31,159 nt of DNA. It comes from a virus. The stretch is taken from IMG/VR virus record IMGVR_UViG_3300028800_000246, positions 1 to 31,159 of that record. One strand, 5' to 3'. The translations under genes were made by a program, and so were the position numbers. Position 1 is the stretch's first letter. Every line of letters starts with the position of its first letter. This document shows positions 7,589-15,355 of this stretch, one piece after another. The notes under the pieces were generated by a model that saw only the letters and a list, made by a program, of their open reading frames with translations, was not told where the DNA came from and searched no databases.

Positions 7589-9834
7589 TCCACTGGCTCC
7601 TTCGCCTGCTGTTCCGCCAACGCCTGCTGATTGGCGTGATCCTTGGCCTGCAAAGCATGATCTGAAACCAATCCCGTAGCATGGCGCTGGTTCTCGGCAT
7701 CAATCTTCATGGCTTGCAACGCAGCGTCGCCCTTGCGCCCTGCGTTTTCCTTCGCCGCATCAGCCTGCGCTTTGAACCGAACGTCAGCCGATTCCATCTG
7801 CTGGATTTTCAGATCGTTGTTGCTCTCTTGCGCCTTCGCCGCGATGTCTGCCGTAGCAGACTTGGCTTTGGTGTTGGCATCAATCAGGCTGGCGGTTGCT
7901 TTCTTGTCGGCGGCCTGCGCGCTCGTTAACGCGGCCTCCGCTTTCGGATCGGGCGGTGGCGCTTGATTCTGCGGCGGCTGCGTAAAGCCATCAGGATTAG
8001 TGATGCCAAGAGTGCGCAGAATATAATCCAGAACAACAGAGATTTGAAATAGCTCAGGATTGGCCTTCGTCATCTGATAAAGCGCTTGTGCGCGAAGAAT
8101 ACGTTGCACATTCGATGATGTATTCGGATCGGCCCGCGGAACGAGGTTGTAATCGTTCAGCGCCTTTGTGAGCTTTTCCTTATCCCAATTGCTATCGCGA
8201 TCCTGATTGAACCGCCAGAAATCCTCGGGATACTCCCGAAACAAATCGCGGATCAACTCAAACTCTTTCGACTGCGCCGTATGCAGCCGCTTGTGAACCG
8301 CGTCCGTAACTTTGATGGCCTGCTCGATCAGCGCAATCGTGGTGCCAACCGGAGCGTCTTGCCTGCCCTCGCCCACCGCCATGTCGGGAATGCCGGCAAG
8401 ACGTGACCCAGCTTCAACGACCTGCTGATAAAGCGCCGCGATTCCCGGCCCCGGCTCCTTGTAGGGCAGCGCCATGACGACCTTGCGAATGTCGCCATCC
8501 TGCGCCATCGAAACGTCAATGGGAGCAAACCCGCCAGGCGGCACGCTGATGTCCGTGGTGTTCTGTTTGTCAGAACCCTTGGCAACTAGGCCACCCGGAA
8601 AGTTACCGAAAATTCCTCCGTCAATCATGATCCGCAACAACGCCGTCGCTGCCGTCGTCGGATTGCCCGCTATCTGGATTAGACCAATGTCATAGAAGCC
8701 AAATCCAGGAACAAACGGATATTTGACGAACACCTCACGCGGGCGCTCCATTTCGTCGTCCTTGCGCCAGTTGCGGCGTATCTCAAGGATGGTGCGCGAG
8801 GTCTCTTCAATCGTAACCTTGTAGGGACGGGGCAGCCCGGTAATCTCACCACTTTCCTTGTGCTCGTCGCCCTCTAATGTGATTTGGCAGTAACACTCCC
8901 GAATAGTGTACGGGATGTCTTCCGGTCGATTGGAAACACGAACGCCGGTTATCTCTTCCTTTTCCTCGTCAACGCTGGTCGGAATTTTCGCAGTCGGCGT
9001 TGACAGTTCGACTTTGCGGTATGCCTTCAAGTGCTGCATACGCTTCATCGTCGTCTGACGCATACGCGACGTGAAGGTCACGCGATCAGCATTGGCCAGA
9101 TCAGTTGCCGCGTTCGACACGCACAGATCGGCCGCATCGACGGATTCAGAAACCGGCCTGCGACGGATCGGACACCGATAGACTTTCTTGAAACCACTCC
9201 CCCCAGCCGCAACCCACAACAGCATCCGTTCCGTGTCGGGAACGTATTCAGACGCCGTTCGGGTCAGATAATAATTAAAATCATCCTCCAGCAGATCGGC
9301 AAGTTCATCGCCTTCAATGGTATCACGGCTAAGTTTGTCTTCGACCTTGACCGGGCCGCCAGTCGGTAGCAGTTCGCCGCTGGCTGTGGCCTGGAATCTC
9401 AGACACGCTTCAAGCAATAGCGTATTGCGAGACCGGCTGGTGTTATCGACGCCGGCAGACGCGCCAGCCTGTGAACTAGATGGCTTTTCAATTTTGAGAG
9501 CGAGGAGTTTGATGCCTTCGGCCCGCTCATCCAGCCAGTCTTTGCGGGACCGCTCGTCTTCCTCGATGCCGCGCAACAGTTCATCGGCGAGCGTACCGAG
9601 ATAGCTGTCGTCCAGATGTTCCGCCAGATTCGCATTGAACTTGGCGTCATGAATGGGCGTCGGGTCTTGCGGGGCCGCGTTGAGATTGACCGATACTCGC
9701 CCATCCGGGAGGTCAACGACTACGCTGGAGGCGGGATTTGACCCGCCATCCAGCTTGATTGTCTCAGCCTCCGGCTCCGCGTCCTGTTCGGGCGCCGGTT
9801 CTCGATACGGAGCGAGCGAGATTAAACCGGCCAT
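7585..9834 (-). CDS. Portal protein (large, podovirus/P22-type length)
   Basis: A 749-residue protein, close to the roughly 700-750 residues of P22-type portals. The N-terminal 60 residues look disordered. Then come helical and mixed segments, including SRSRNTLLLEACLRFQA, a wing-type region (SNAATDLANADRVTF), PYTIRECYCQITLEGDEH, and an Ala/Gln/Lys-rich coiled C-terminal tail (about 640-749), as in portals with a helical barrel. It would form the dodecameric DNA gate at the capsid vertex where terminase docks. It follows the terminase genes by three small genes, typical late synteny. The ATG lies 6 bases after the 153-residue gene. Confidence 0.85.
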   Translation of the reverse strand: MAGLISLAPYREPAPEQDAEPEAETIKLDGGSNPASSVVVDLPDGRVSVNLNAAPQDPTPIHDAKFNANLAEHLDDSYLGTLADELLRGIEEDERSRKDWLDERAEGIKLLALKIEKPSSSQAGASAGVDNTSRSRNTLLLEACLRFQATASGELLPTGGPVKVEDKLSRDTIEGDELADLLEDDFNYYLTRTASEYVPDTERMLLWVAAGGSGFKKVYRCPIRRRPVSESVDAADLCVSNAATDLANADRVTFTSRMRQTTMKRMQHLKAYRKVELSTPTAKIPTSVDEEKEEITGVRVSNRPEDIPYTIRECYCQITLEGDEHKESGEITGLPRPYKVTIEETSRTILEIRRNWRKDDEMERPREVFVKYPFVPGFGFYDIGLIQIAGNPTTAATALLRIMIDGGIFGNFPGGLVAKGSDKQNTTDISVPPGGFAPIDVSMAQDGDIRKVVMALPYKEPGPGIAALYQQVVEAGSRLAGIPDMAVGEGRQDAPVGTTIALIEQAIKVTDAVHKRLHTAQSKEFELIRDLFREYPEDFWRFNQDRDSNWDKEKLTKALNDYNLVPRADPNTSSNVQRILRAQALYQMTKANPELFQISVVLDYILRTLGITNPDGFTQPPQNQAPPPDPKAEAALTSAQAADKKATASLIDANTKAKSATADIAAKAQESNNDLKIQQMESADVRFKAQADAAKENAGRKGDAALQAMKIDAENQRHATGLVSDHALQAKDHANQQALAEQQAKEPVE

Positions 9835-9840
9835 CTACGT

Positions 9841-10302
9841 TCAGGCAGTGTGCGCGTCTTCATGCGACCCGTTTGCAACGGGCGCAAATATGGGCCTATC
9901 GACGTGCGAAGGGTAAGTGGTTTCGTCGCGAGCCGTCTCTTTAACAATCGCCGGCGAAGCATCCAGCCGCAAACTGTACTCCGCGTCAGTCTCACCCGGA
10001 TCACGCAATACGGGCTGAACGCCGCGCTCTTGCGCCCATGCATCGTCCGCAGCTTTCTGTTCGTCAGTGATTGGCAGCGGCGGCAGGATGTAGCCGCGCG
10101 CCATTGCCGAATGAACGGCGTGCATGTCGCGGGCCAGCTTGATTTGCTCGTCAGTCAGGTCGGGGATCGTCTTGGGCGACTGGCGCAGCCGCGCGGAATA
10201 CGCGGTGTCGTTCTCGCCTGCGTTACGCAGTAGCGGCACGCGGCCCATTTTCTTGGCCAGCACGCGGTCTTTCTCGGCTTGGGTAGTGGTCTGGTCAACC
10301 AT
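9841..10302 (-). CDS. Hypothetical protein with an internal duplication (153 aa)
   Basis: Two similar blocks are visible: GRVPLLRNAGENDTAYSARL (about 20-39) and GVQPVLRDPGETDAEYSLRL (about 88-107), separated by a helical segment and each followed by a similar Ser-Pro / Ala-Ser-Pro turn. This suggests an internal gene duplication. The ATG has an AGGAG site 9 bases upstream. It lies just ahead of the portal gene. Function is unknown; a small tail- or head-completion role is only a guess from position. Confidence 0.65.
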   Translation of the reverse strand: MVDQTTTQAEKDRVLAKKMGRVPLLRNAGENDTAYSARLRQSPKTIPDLTDEQIKLARDMHAVHSAMARGYILPPLPITDEQKAADDAWAQERGVQPVLRDPGETDAEYSLRLDASPAIVKETARDETTYPSHVDRPIFAPVANGSHEDAHTA

Positions 10303-10367
10303 GGCGTAGGACTCCTGTTAGGGTTGGGGTCTACAACAACGCGCAGCCTCAAACTTTGTTCACAGGA

Positions 10368-10556
10368 TTAAGCAAGCCGGTAACGTTTCGTGCGCTCAAC
10401 GCACTTGCGGCCCTTTTTTGGTGCAGGAAGCGCTCGCCACAAACCTTCGCCAAACGCTTCCAATGCCCACAATACATCGGAGACTTTGGCTTTTGGATAT
10501 TTGTCCACCAACGCATTAAGATCGTCGTAAAGCTTCTGTTTGTATGTCTTCGCCAT
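10368..10556 (-). CDS. Small basic hypothetical protein (62 aa)
   Basis: A 62-residue product, helical in the first two thirds (YDDLNALVDKYPKAKVSDVL), with a very basic C-terminus containing KKGRKCVERTKRYR. An AGGG site precedes the ATG. No family is recognised; DNA or RNA contact is possible given the charge. Confidence 0.55.
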   Translation of the reverse strand: MAKTYKQKLYDDLNALVDKYPKAKVSDVLWALEAFGEGLWRALPAPKKGRKCVERTKRYRLA

Positions 10557-10560
10557 AGCG

Positions 10561-11112
10561 TTAGCCCTGATTAGTCAGTTGGTTCGCCACGTCTTCGATT
10601 GTTGAAGTCCCGGCTTCGATGTCCGCCTGAACTGCCGTAATCTTCTGCATCGCGCCAGTCAGGCGTTCCGCCGACTTGGCCTGCGCATCCAGCATGGCGT
10701 CAAACTGCGCTTCAACTTTGGTCAGCAAGGATTTCTGGCCTTCCGCAACGAGCTTGGCTTTTTCAGACAGGCGAGATGTCATAGGCTTACCCTTTGGGGC
10801 GAGTTGCATGGCCGCCACTGCAACATCAGTCTTGGCAGTCTCTTCCGGCATCCCAGATACAATCTCACTCGGTTGAACGGTAAAGCGCGTGCCCAGCACA
10901 GTGCGCGCGGTGCGTTGCTGCGCTTCCATGATCCAGGAGCCATCGGCGTTTTTAGAAACAGGCTTGGCCGCAAATCTATCGCCGCCCCAGATCACGGTCG
11001 CCATGCTCTGCCTTTCGAGCTTTCGCCGGAGGGCGAACATCTTCATGCCGTGGGCGATGAAGCGGACTTGCGCGGATGGCGGATAATGGCGAGTAGGACG
11101 GCCAACCGCCAT
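10561..11112 (-). CDS. Hypothetical protein with C-terminal coiled coil (183 aa)
   Basis: The ATG lies two bases after the terminase stop and has a GAGG site, so I use this start; an internal Met at residue 37 is possible. The N-terminal half is basic. The C-terminal half (about 110-180) is strongly helical (KSLLTKVEAQFDAMLDAQAK) and ends with a Gln/Asn-rich tail. No known domain is recognised. It lies between the terminase and portal genes. Confidence 0.6.
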   Translation of the reverse strand: MAVGRPTRHYPPSAQVRFIAHGMKMFALRRKLERQSMATVIWGGDRFAAKPVSKNADGSWIMEAQQRTARTVLGTRFTVQPSEIVSGMPEETAKTDVAVAAMQLAPKGKPMTSRLSEKAKLVAEGQKSLLTKVEAQFDAMLDAQAKSAERLTGAMQKITAVQADIEAGTSTIEDVANQLTNQG

Positions 11113-11114
11113 TA

Positions 11115-12806
11115 CTACGCCTCGTAATTCAGCCGCTTCGTTGGGGCCTTACCATACAACATATTTTCGATAGCAACGAACGACTCGTCCTGTCTTTGAG
11201 CTAGATTCATGCGCCTAAGATGGATGATCGCATTCGCTGTTGCGTCGAATAAATCGTCGTGAGCCCCCCGAGGAACCGACGCACATTCATCCTCGACTAG
11301 CTGTGCCCAATCTGTGTCTGGCCGCCAAATCAAACCATCGGCGAATAGATGGGAAATCATGTGCGCCCGCGCCGCCTTATCCATTCTCCCCGGATCATGC
11401 AGCGCAACTACCCAGCTCTCCCTAGAGAACAGCCGGCGCATTTCCTGTTCAACCGTAATGCCGTTCGCCTTGTTCTCGATGATGAGTTTATCGACATGAT
11501 GCTTTTTGCAGTCAGCCGCGATGTGCTCGACAACGCCCCACGATTGGCGCCGCCGCTCTTCGAACTCTAATTTTGTCTCGCCAGGTATCGGCTCAACGTC
11601 AGTGCCATGCAGCGTCAACCGCTTGTGCCAAGCCCATATCAGCATCAAACGCGGCGTGCCGAACTGCTCCGAATATCGCTGCTCTAACGAGGTCTCGACC
11701 CACACACCCCAAATCGTCAGAGCTGAATAGTCATTTTCCTTTTTCTCCGTAAATGCGCCGTCGAAGCTGGCCAACACAAACTCAAAATTCGGAAACATTC
11801 CAGGCTTAACGTCGTTGGCCTCTTGCGCTTCCCTGTTCCAGATGCGCCAATAATCTCGTTTGATGATGCCGCCGCCGCGCGGTTCGGGGCGCTGCTGATA
11901 TTGACCGGCATATAAAAACGACATTGAACGGAATGGCGTCAAAACATCAGCCGGATACCGTTCAGGCCACGCTAATTCGCCCTCTTCTTCGCGTGGATCA
12001 ATCCAGCCGATCTCTGTTTCGCACCGCCTGCTTTCCTCAAATTCCATCGGAATGCAGAGGTGAACGTATTCGGGATAATTCTCAATGATGCAGCCCGAAA
12101 CGTCGGCCTCATGAACGCGCTGCATGATAACAACAATAACGCCAGTCGCCAGATCGTTAAGGCGGTTTTGCATTGCTTCCCGAAACCATCTCACTGTTTC
12201 GGTGCGCACCGTTTCGGATTCGGCTTCCTTGACGTTATGCGGATCGTCTAAAAGAACGCGGTCGCCGCGCTCTCCGGTTCCAACGCCACCAACAGACGAA
12301 GCGAATTTCCATCCGGTCTTGTCTGATTGAACTTTCTCAGAACCAACCTTTACCAACTTAAAACGCGAGCCGTAAAGTTGTTTATACTTAAAAGAGAGCA
12401 GCAGATCGCGAAACTTTTCATTGTCGCGCGCCGTCAAATGGGCGGCATAAGAGAACGAAACGTAGCGCAGATGCGCGCCATAAACCGACCATTCCCACAC
12501 CGGCCAGAACACATTGACGATAAGCGACTTGGCAAAACCTGGAGGAACATTCAGTAGAAGCCGCGTAATCTCGCCGCGAGACACGGCTTCAAGGTGCTCG
12601 CAGATTGCTTGAATTGCCCAGCCGTCAACAAACTTGGTCTTAGGCTCCAGCACATCCCAAAAATATCGAACGAATTTAATTAAGCCGCCGCGCGCCGCAT
12701 GACCACCGCGCTCTTCACGCCACGCTTTTTCAGCCTGCACCATCTCCAGTGTCGGAACGCGACTCGGCGGAAAGGAGAAGCTGTTCAAGCTTTGTGAGTT
12801 CATCAT
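11115..12806 (-). CDS. terL: Terminase large subunit (TerL)
   Basis: A 563-residue ATPase-nuclease that packages DNA into the prohead through the portal. ATPase domain: Walker A-type NVPPGFAKS at about 86-94, Walker B with acidic pair RVLLDD at about 183-188, and an IVVIMQR coupling strand near 224-230. Nuclease domain (RNase H fold): D349 in LASFDGAF, E444 in KLIIENKANG, and D517-D518 in GAHDDLFDA. The order and spacing fit terminases of large-headed phages. The start is uncertain: the ATG used overlaps TerS by 77 bases, while Met-22 would reduce the overlap to 14. Confidence 0.93.
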   Translation of the reverse strand: MMNSQSLNSFSFPPSRVPTLEMVQAEKAWREERGGHAARGGLIKFVRYFWDVLEPKTKFVDGWAIQAICEHLEAVSRGEITRLLLNVPPGFAKSLIVNVFWPVWEWSVYGAHLRYVSFSYAAHLTARDNEKFRDLLLSFKYKQLYGSRFKLVKVGSEKVQSDKTGWKFASSVGGVGTGERGDRVLLDDPHNVKEAESETVRTETVRWFREAMQNRLNDLATGVIVVIMQRVHEADVSGCIIENYPEYVHLCIPMEFEESRRCETEIGWIDPREEEGELAWPERYPADVLTPFRSMSFLYAGQYQQRPEPRGGGIIKRDYWRIWNREAQEANDVKPGMFPNFEFVLASFDGAFTEKKENDYSALTIWGVWVETSLEQRYSEQFGTPRLMLIWAWHKRLTLHGTDVEPIPGETKLEFEERRRQSWGVVEHIAADCKKHHVDKLIIENKANGITVEQEMRRLFSRESWVVALHDPGRMDKAARAHMISHLFADGLIWRPDTDWAQLVEDECASVPRGAHDDLFDATANAIIHLRRMNLAQRQDESFVAIENMLYGKAPTKRLNYEA

Positions 12807-13083
12807 CGGTCAGCAATGAAAGCAAAATTGGGCCGCCGCCTTCGCCAGTAATCGCCTGCACCGGCTTACCGAGCCCGCGATCGAGCATCGCGACGGCGGC
12901 AGAGACGCGCGCTGCTTTGGGTGCTTTCTGGTCTCGATAGATTTCCCTGAGAACGTCCAGCGCTTCGGGGCAGCGCTCGCGCGCCAGGTCGCGAATGCGA
13001 AAATCTTCTTTCGAACGGCCACCGGGATTGCCGGATTTGCCTTTCTGAAATCGAACGCCGGGCGGCGGGCCTTTGGGGTTCAT
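12730..13083 (-). CDS. terS: Terminase small subunit candidate (DUF5681-like N-terminus)
   Basis: A 117-residue protein. Residues 12-25 (FQKGKSGNPGGRSK) match the short Lys/Gly motif at the start of DUF5681-type proteins, which are often coded just before phage TerL. A helical region follows (LDVLREIYRDQKAPKAARVSAAVAMLDRG, which would form the multimerisation helices), then an acidic Ser-rich tail. It would recognise packaging DNA and load TerL. Its 3' end overlaps TerL. Assignment rests on motif and synteny; TerS sequences vary greatly. Confidence 0.75.
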   Translation of the reverse strand: MNPKGPPPGVRFQKGKSGNPGGRSKEDFRIRDLARERCPEALDVLREIYRDQKAPKAARVSAAVAMLDRGLGKPVQAITGEGGGPILLSLLTDDELTKLEQLLLSAESRSDTGDGAG

Positions 13084-13171
13084 GGCGGTGCAATCAATTG
13101 AGAAAAGCTTCGCTATGGCCCGGCTTAATGCCGTTGGCCCGAACCTTCCCCAGCATTCCTTAATTCAGGCC

Positions 13172-13186
13172 CGCGCCAAGGGCGCG
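13172..13186 (-). other. Perfect hairpin in the leader before the terminase genes
   Basis: CGCGCC-AAG-GGCGCG makes a six-pair GC-only stem with a three-base loop, in the stretch between the candidate terminase promoter and terS. There is no following U-run, so it is not a simple terminator. It may be a pause site or RNA element; its link with the NusG-like protein coded just upstream is speculative. Confidence 0.4.
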
Positions 13187-13216
13187 TCGCCGAGGCCAAG
13201 TCCAATCGTCTGCCCG

Positions 13217-13245
13217 CTAAAGACTTATTTGCGCTGATTTGTCAA
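13217..13245 (-). promoter_or_regulatory. Candidate promoter for the terminase / late operon
   Basis: A perfect TTGACA (13245-13240) is followed after 17 bases by CTTTAG (13222-13217), a poor -10. The sequence around the -35 (CTTGACAAA) is shared with the internal late promoter at 3.27 kb. It would start about 130 bases ahead of terS. It rests mainly on the -35 element. Confidence 0.35.
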
Positions 13246-13252
13246 GTTAATT

Positions 13253-13414
13253 CTACCCAGCCTCAATCTTGCGGACCCAATCTTCCCACCTGCGAAAAAA
13301 CATCCAACCGCATTTCGTGCAGCGATGTCCAACCCAGCCAAAACCATTATGCGGCACACGCCAGCGCCAATGCGCGAAGCGGCACCATGCGCGCCGTATC
13401 CGAATCCAAAGCAT
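13253..13414 (-). CDS. Trp/Arg-rich mini-protein with a Cys pair (53 aa)
   Basis: The ATG shares one base with the stop of the NusG-like gene (TAATG), strong evidence for coupled translation. The 53-residue product has eight or nine Trp and many Arg. Near residues 28-36 it reads WVGHRCTKCGW, so the C-x2-C pair with nearby His could bind zinc, perhaps completed by Cys-11 and His-15. It ends in RRWEDWVRKIEAG. No family is recognised. Coupling suggests it works with, or regulates, the NusG-like factor, but that is inference. Confidence 0.65.
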   Translation of the reverse strand: MLWIRIRRAWCRFAHWRWRVPHNGFGWVGHRCTKCGWMFFRRWEDWVRKIEAG

Positions 13415-14001
13415 TAGGCTGCCTCCACTTCGCTCGCCGGCAACGGTATTGGCCGCTTCGCGCCGAAGAAAAACAACTCCACAATCAGCTTGCGGCCTTT
13501 CTCCACCGCCAGAATCCGACCATCCAAGCTAAGCCTAGGCACGCGAACCGCCTGCCCTACCTTGAACGGCAAGCCGTCCGCAGCAGCGATCGGCGAAGCG
13601 TTGAGCGCCGCTTCGATATGGCGGATTTGCGCAATGCCTTCGCGGCCCGCTTCCGGTATTTTGGCCAGCGCGTCGCGTCTGCCATTGCGCAGCACAGAAC
13701 TAAATCCAGGCATTCGATCCTCAAACAATTCCCAGTCCGGCTCCATCTCGACCGGCAGGAACAAATAACCCGGAATGACCGAGCGCCAGCGTTCCGCTTT
13801 GCGATGCCGGTTCAGCTTAACCTGCCCTTTGTAGCGCGGCCAATACGGCTCGTACTGCCGTCGTCTGAGCCAGATGCAAGCCTTGCGCTCCAAGCCAGAC
13901 GCGACCAGCATGGCGTACCAGAAGGCGGGCGCGGCTGGGCTGGTGCTAAAGTCAATTAGTCCACGCTCTGTCACCAAATTTTCCTCTAGAGTGGCGTGCA
14001 T
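13414..14001 (-). CDS. NusG-like (NGN + KOW) antitermination factor
   Basis: From the ATG with a GAGG site 6 bases upstream the protein has 195 residues; a TTG 48 bases further up is rejected. NGN domain at about 27-135: FWYAMLVASGLERKACIWL, then YEPYWPRYK and RSVIPGYLFLPVEM, the hallmark of the family where NusG and RfaH have W-Y-V...E-x-K...P-G-Y-L/I-F. A helical linker follows, then a KOW-like domain (about 145-192): KVGQAVRVPRLSLDGRILAVEK. Such factors bind RNA polymerase and promote elongation or couple to translation. It lies immediately upstream of the terminase genes, as a late-operon regulator might. Host NusG is about 180 residues, so this is a specialised paralogue. Confidence 0.8.
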   Translation of the reverse strand: MHATLEENLVTERGLIDFSTSPAAPAFWYAMLVASGLERKACIWLRRRQYEPYWPRYKGQVKLNRHRKAERWRSVIPGYLFLPVEMEPDWELFEDRMPGFSSVLRNGRRDALAKIPEAGREGIAQIRHIEAALNASPIAAADGLPFKVGQAVRVPRLSLDGRILAVEKGRKLIVELFFFGAKRPIPLPASEVEAA

Positions 14002-14020
14002 TCTTTCCCTCACTGAATTG

Positions 14021-14413
14021 CTAAACTCTATCTGCCAGCAGCGCGGCAAGCTTGGCTTTGTTCTCGGCAGAAAGATAAAAACCAGCTCCCCATTTAGTTT
14101 TTATTGCTATGTCAAACGGCTTTAGCTTCTTGCGCAAGAAACAAATATATTGCTCAAGTATTCTCGTTTCAGGTTGATCGCACTCAGGTCGCGCGCCGTG
14201 AGCCGAGATCATATAAAATTCATGAGTAAGAATTGGCTGCTTAACTAACAACTGACAAACAATTTCTTCGGCTGGTCTTAAATGCAAAGCGCGCAGCGGC
14301 CTAGTTGGTGGCTTGGCCCCAATCAACTCTTCCAGCTCCACAATGCGGTCGCGCAGCGCTTGGAGTTCGGTTGCGCTGGTTGCCTGCCGGACGTTCGCAG
14401 CTAAACTTGCCAC
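14021..14413 (-). CDS. Winged-helix DNA-binding protein with N-terminal coiled coil
   Basis: The GTG start lies one base after the preceding stop (TAG-G-GTG) and has a GGGGGAG site. Residues about 12-32 form a coiled coil (ATELQALRDRIVELEEL). Residues about 50-125 follow the OmpR/PhoB-type winged-helix pattern: the segment TRILEQYICFLRKKLKPFDI is the recognition-helix region and TKWGAGFYLS the wing. There is no receiver domain. It is probably a transcription regulator of late or middle genes, or a partner of the NusG-like protein coded next. Match is by pattern. Confidence 0.65.
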   Translation of the reverse strand: MASLAANVRQATSATELQALRDRIVELEELIGAKPPTRPLRALHLRPAEEIVCQLLVKQPILTHEFYMISAHGARPECDQPETRILEQYICFLRKKLKPFDIAIKTKWGAGFYLSAENKAKLAALLADRV

Positions 14414-14414
14414 C

Positions 14415-14600
14415 CTACTCCCCCCTTACCGTTCTCGACCAATTGCCCAGCTCATCGCGCGTCCAGGCAGAGACAACCATCCGAACGTCATCGGCGAAGG
14501 CAGGGCTGACCAATTCGCGCCTTTGCAGCGCTTCACGCCGTTCGGCCAGCCGACGGCGGCGGTCCAAGAGCCAACCTGGATCAGGTGGCGAGCCGACCAT
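14415..14600 (-). CDS. Small basic hypothetical protein (61 aa)
   Basis: An ATG sharing one base with the preceding stop (TGATG) gives a 61-residue start MVGSPPDPGW; a start six codons earlier is also open. The product contains a very basic helix (LLDRRRRLAERREALQRREL) and ends with DELGNWSRTVRGE. No domain is recognised. It is the gene just before the winged-helix protein in the same operon. Confidence 0.5.
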   Translation of the reverse strand: MVGSPPDPGWLLDRRRRLAERREALQRRELVSPAFADDVRMVVSAWTRDELGNWSRTVRGE

Positions 14601-14707
14601 CAGCGCCATTTTTGCCATCGCTCGCTAGCCCATGGCCCAGACCGCCAGAACGCGCCAGCCAGCGCGTAGCCGACCGCGCCCGCTAGGAGGTAGGCCAGCC
14701 AACTCAC
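14600..14707 (-). CDS. 35-aa membrane peptide
   Basis: The GTG overlaps the stop of the previous gene by four bases (GTGA). The product opens with a hydrophobic stretch, SWLAYLLAGAVGYALAGAFW, long enough for one membrane span, followed by a basic C-terminus (RSGPWASERWQKWR). A holin-like or regulatory membrane role is possible but cannot be told from sequence. Its stop overlaps the next ATG by one base. Confidence 0.55.
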   Translation of the reverse strand: MSWLAYLLAGAVGYALAGAFWRSGPWASERWQKWR

Positions 14708-14973
14708 AGCGCGCTCCCCAGCCGCGCGTGGCGGACAGCGGCCAGCTGGCGCCAGGCCTCTTGGACCACAGCCAGCGCGGCGCTCTGCTCAGCCTCGCCG
14801 GCTGTCTCCCAATCGCGCATGGCGCGGGTGTAGTCGGCTAGGGCTTGGGCGGTAGTGAGGGGTGGAGGGAGTGGGGGAGCGGGAAGCACCGCATCAGCGC
14901 GCCCGCACCAGCAAGCGCCGCTGCCCGTAGGCAGTCCGCAAACGCAGCTCAGTTGGTCGTTCGGTTCTGACAT
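14704..14973 (-). CDS. Cys-rich N-terminus hypothetical protein (89 aa)
   Basis: The ATG with AGGAGG 9 bases upstream is used; the frame is open further up, but that stretch is the non-coding region. The first 25 residues hold four Cys in LSCVCGLPTGSGACWCGR, which could bind zinc. A Pro-rich linker (LPAPPLPPPL) and a helical C-terminus follow. It is the first gene after the non-coding origin-like region and heads the late-regulatory cassette. No family is recognised. Confidence 0.65.
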   Translation of the reverse strand: MSEPNDQLSCVCGLPTGSGACWCGRADAVLPAPPLPPPLTTAQALADYTRAMRDWETAGEAEQSAALAVVQEAWRQLAAVRHARLGSAL

Positions 14974-15089
14974 CGCCGGGCCTCCTATTCCAGGGGTCCG
15001 GCGGACTCGGGTGCGCAAAGGGAACAAAACTGATTTGCGGCCGGAAGGCAAGAAGGAAAATTGCTTTGAGGGGCGAGAGAGTGAAAGGG

Positions 15090-15101
15090 AGGTTTTTGCG
15101 G
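15090..15101 (+). repeat. Isolated copy of the 12-bp repeat
   Basis: AGGTTTTTGCGG matches the repeats clustered at 15.25-15.35 kb, and the bases after it (AAAGTGCCC) resemble those after the first clustered copy (AAAAGCACCC), so a unit of about 24 bp may be duplicated. Confidence 0.55.
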
Positions 15102-15247
15102 AAAGTGCCCCTATAGAGAGAGAAAAAACAGGTATAAAGAGAGAACACATGAACGAAAAAGAGAGGGGACATACACCCTACCAGTAATAACTAGGAGAGA
15201 GAGAATTTTTTCTTTATTATATATATAAAACAACCACTTAGCTGCCG

Positions 15248-15355
15248 AGGTTTTTGCGGGAAAAGCACCCGTAAAAACCCCGCAAAAACCCGTAATAACC
15301 CAATTGGCTCAGGAGGTTTTTGAGGGTTTTTACGGGACCGATTTCCGCAATAACC
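15248..15355. repeat. Cluster of seven iteron-like repeats in both orientations
   Basis: Units: 15249-15260 (+), 15268-15279 (-), 15279-15290 (-), 15289-15300 (-), 15315-15326 (+), 15325-15336 (+), 15345-15355 (-). Consensus GGTTTTTRCGGG; some have an A in the T-run. Neighbouring units share bases. The copies facing each other can also form hairpins, for example the first with the second or third. They could be binding sites for a replication initiator or a regulator; a hairpin or terminator role is the main alternative. Confidence 0.65.

Noticed and set aside
14002-14049. N-terminal extension of the NusG-like protein from a TTG
   Set aside because: The ATG downstream has a well-placed GAGG site and the NGN domain begins after it.
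15100-15130. CTCTCTATAGGGG on the minus strand resembles the end of T7-type promoters
   Set aside because: Only one copy was found, it lacks the upstream half of such promoters, and no phage-type RNA polymerase gene is in the window.
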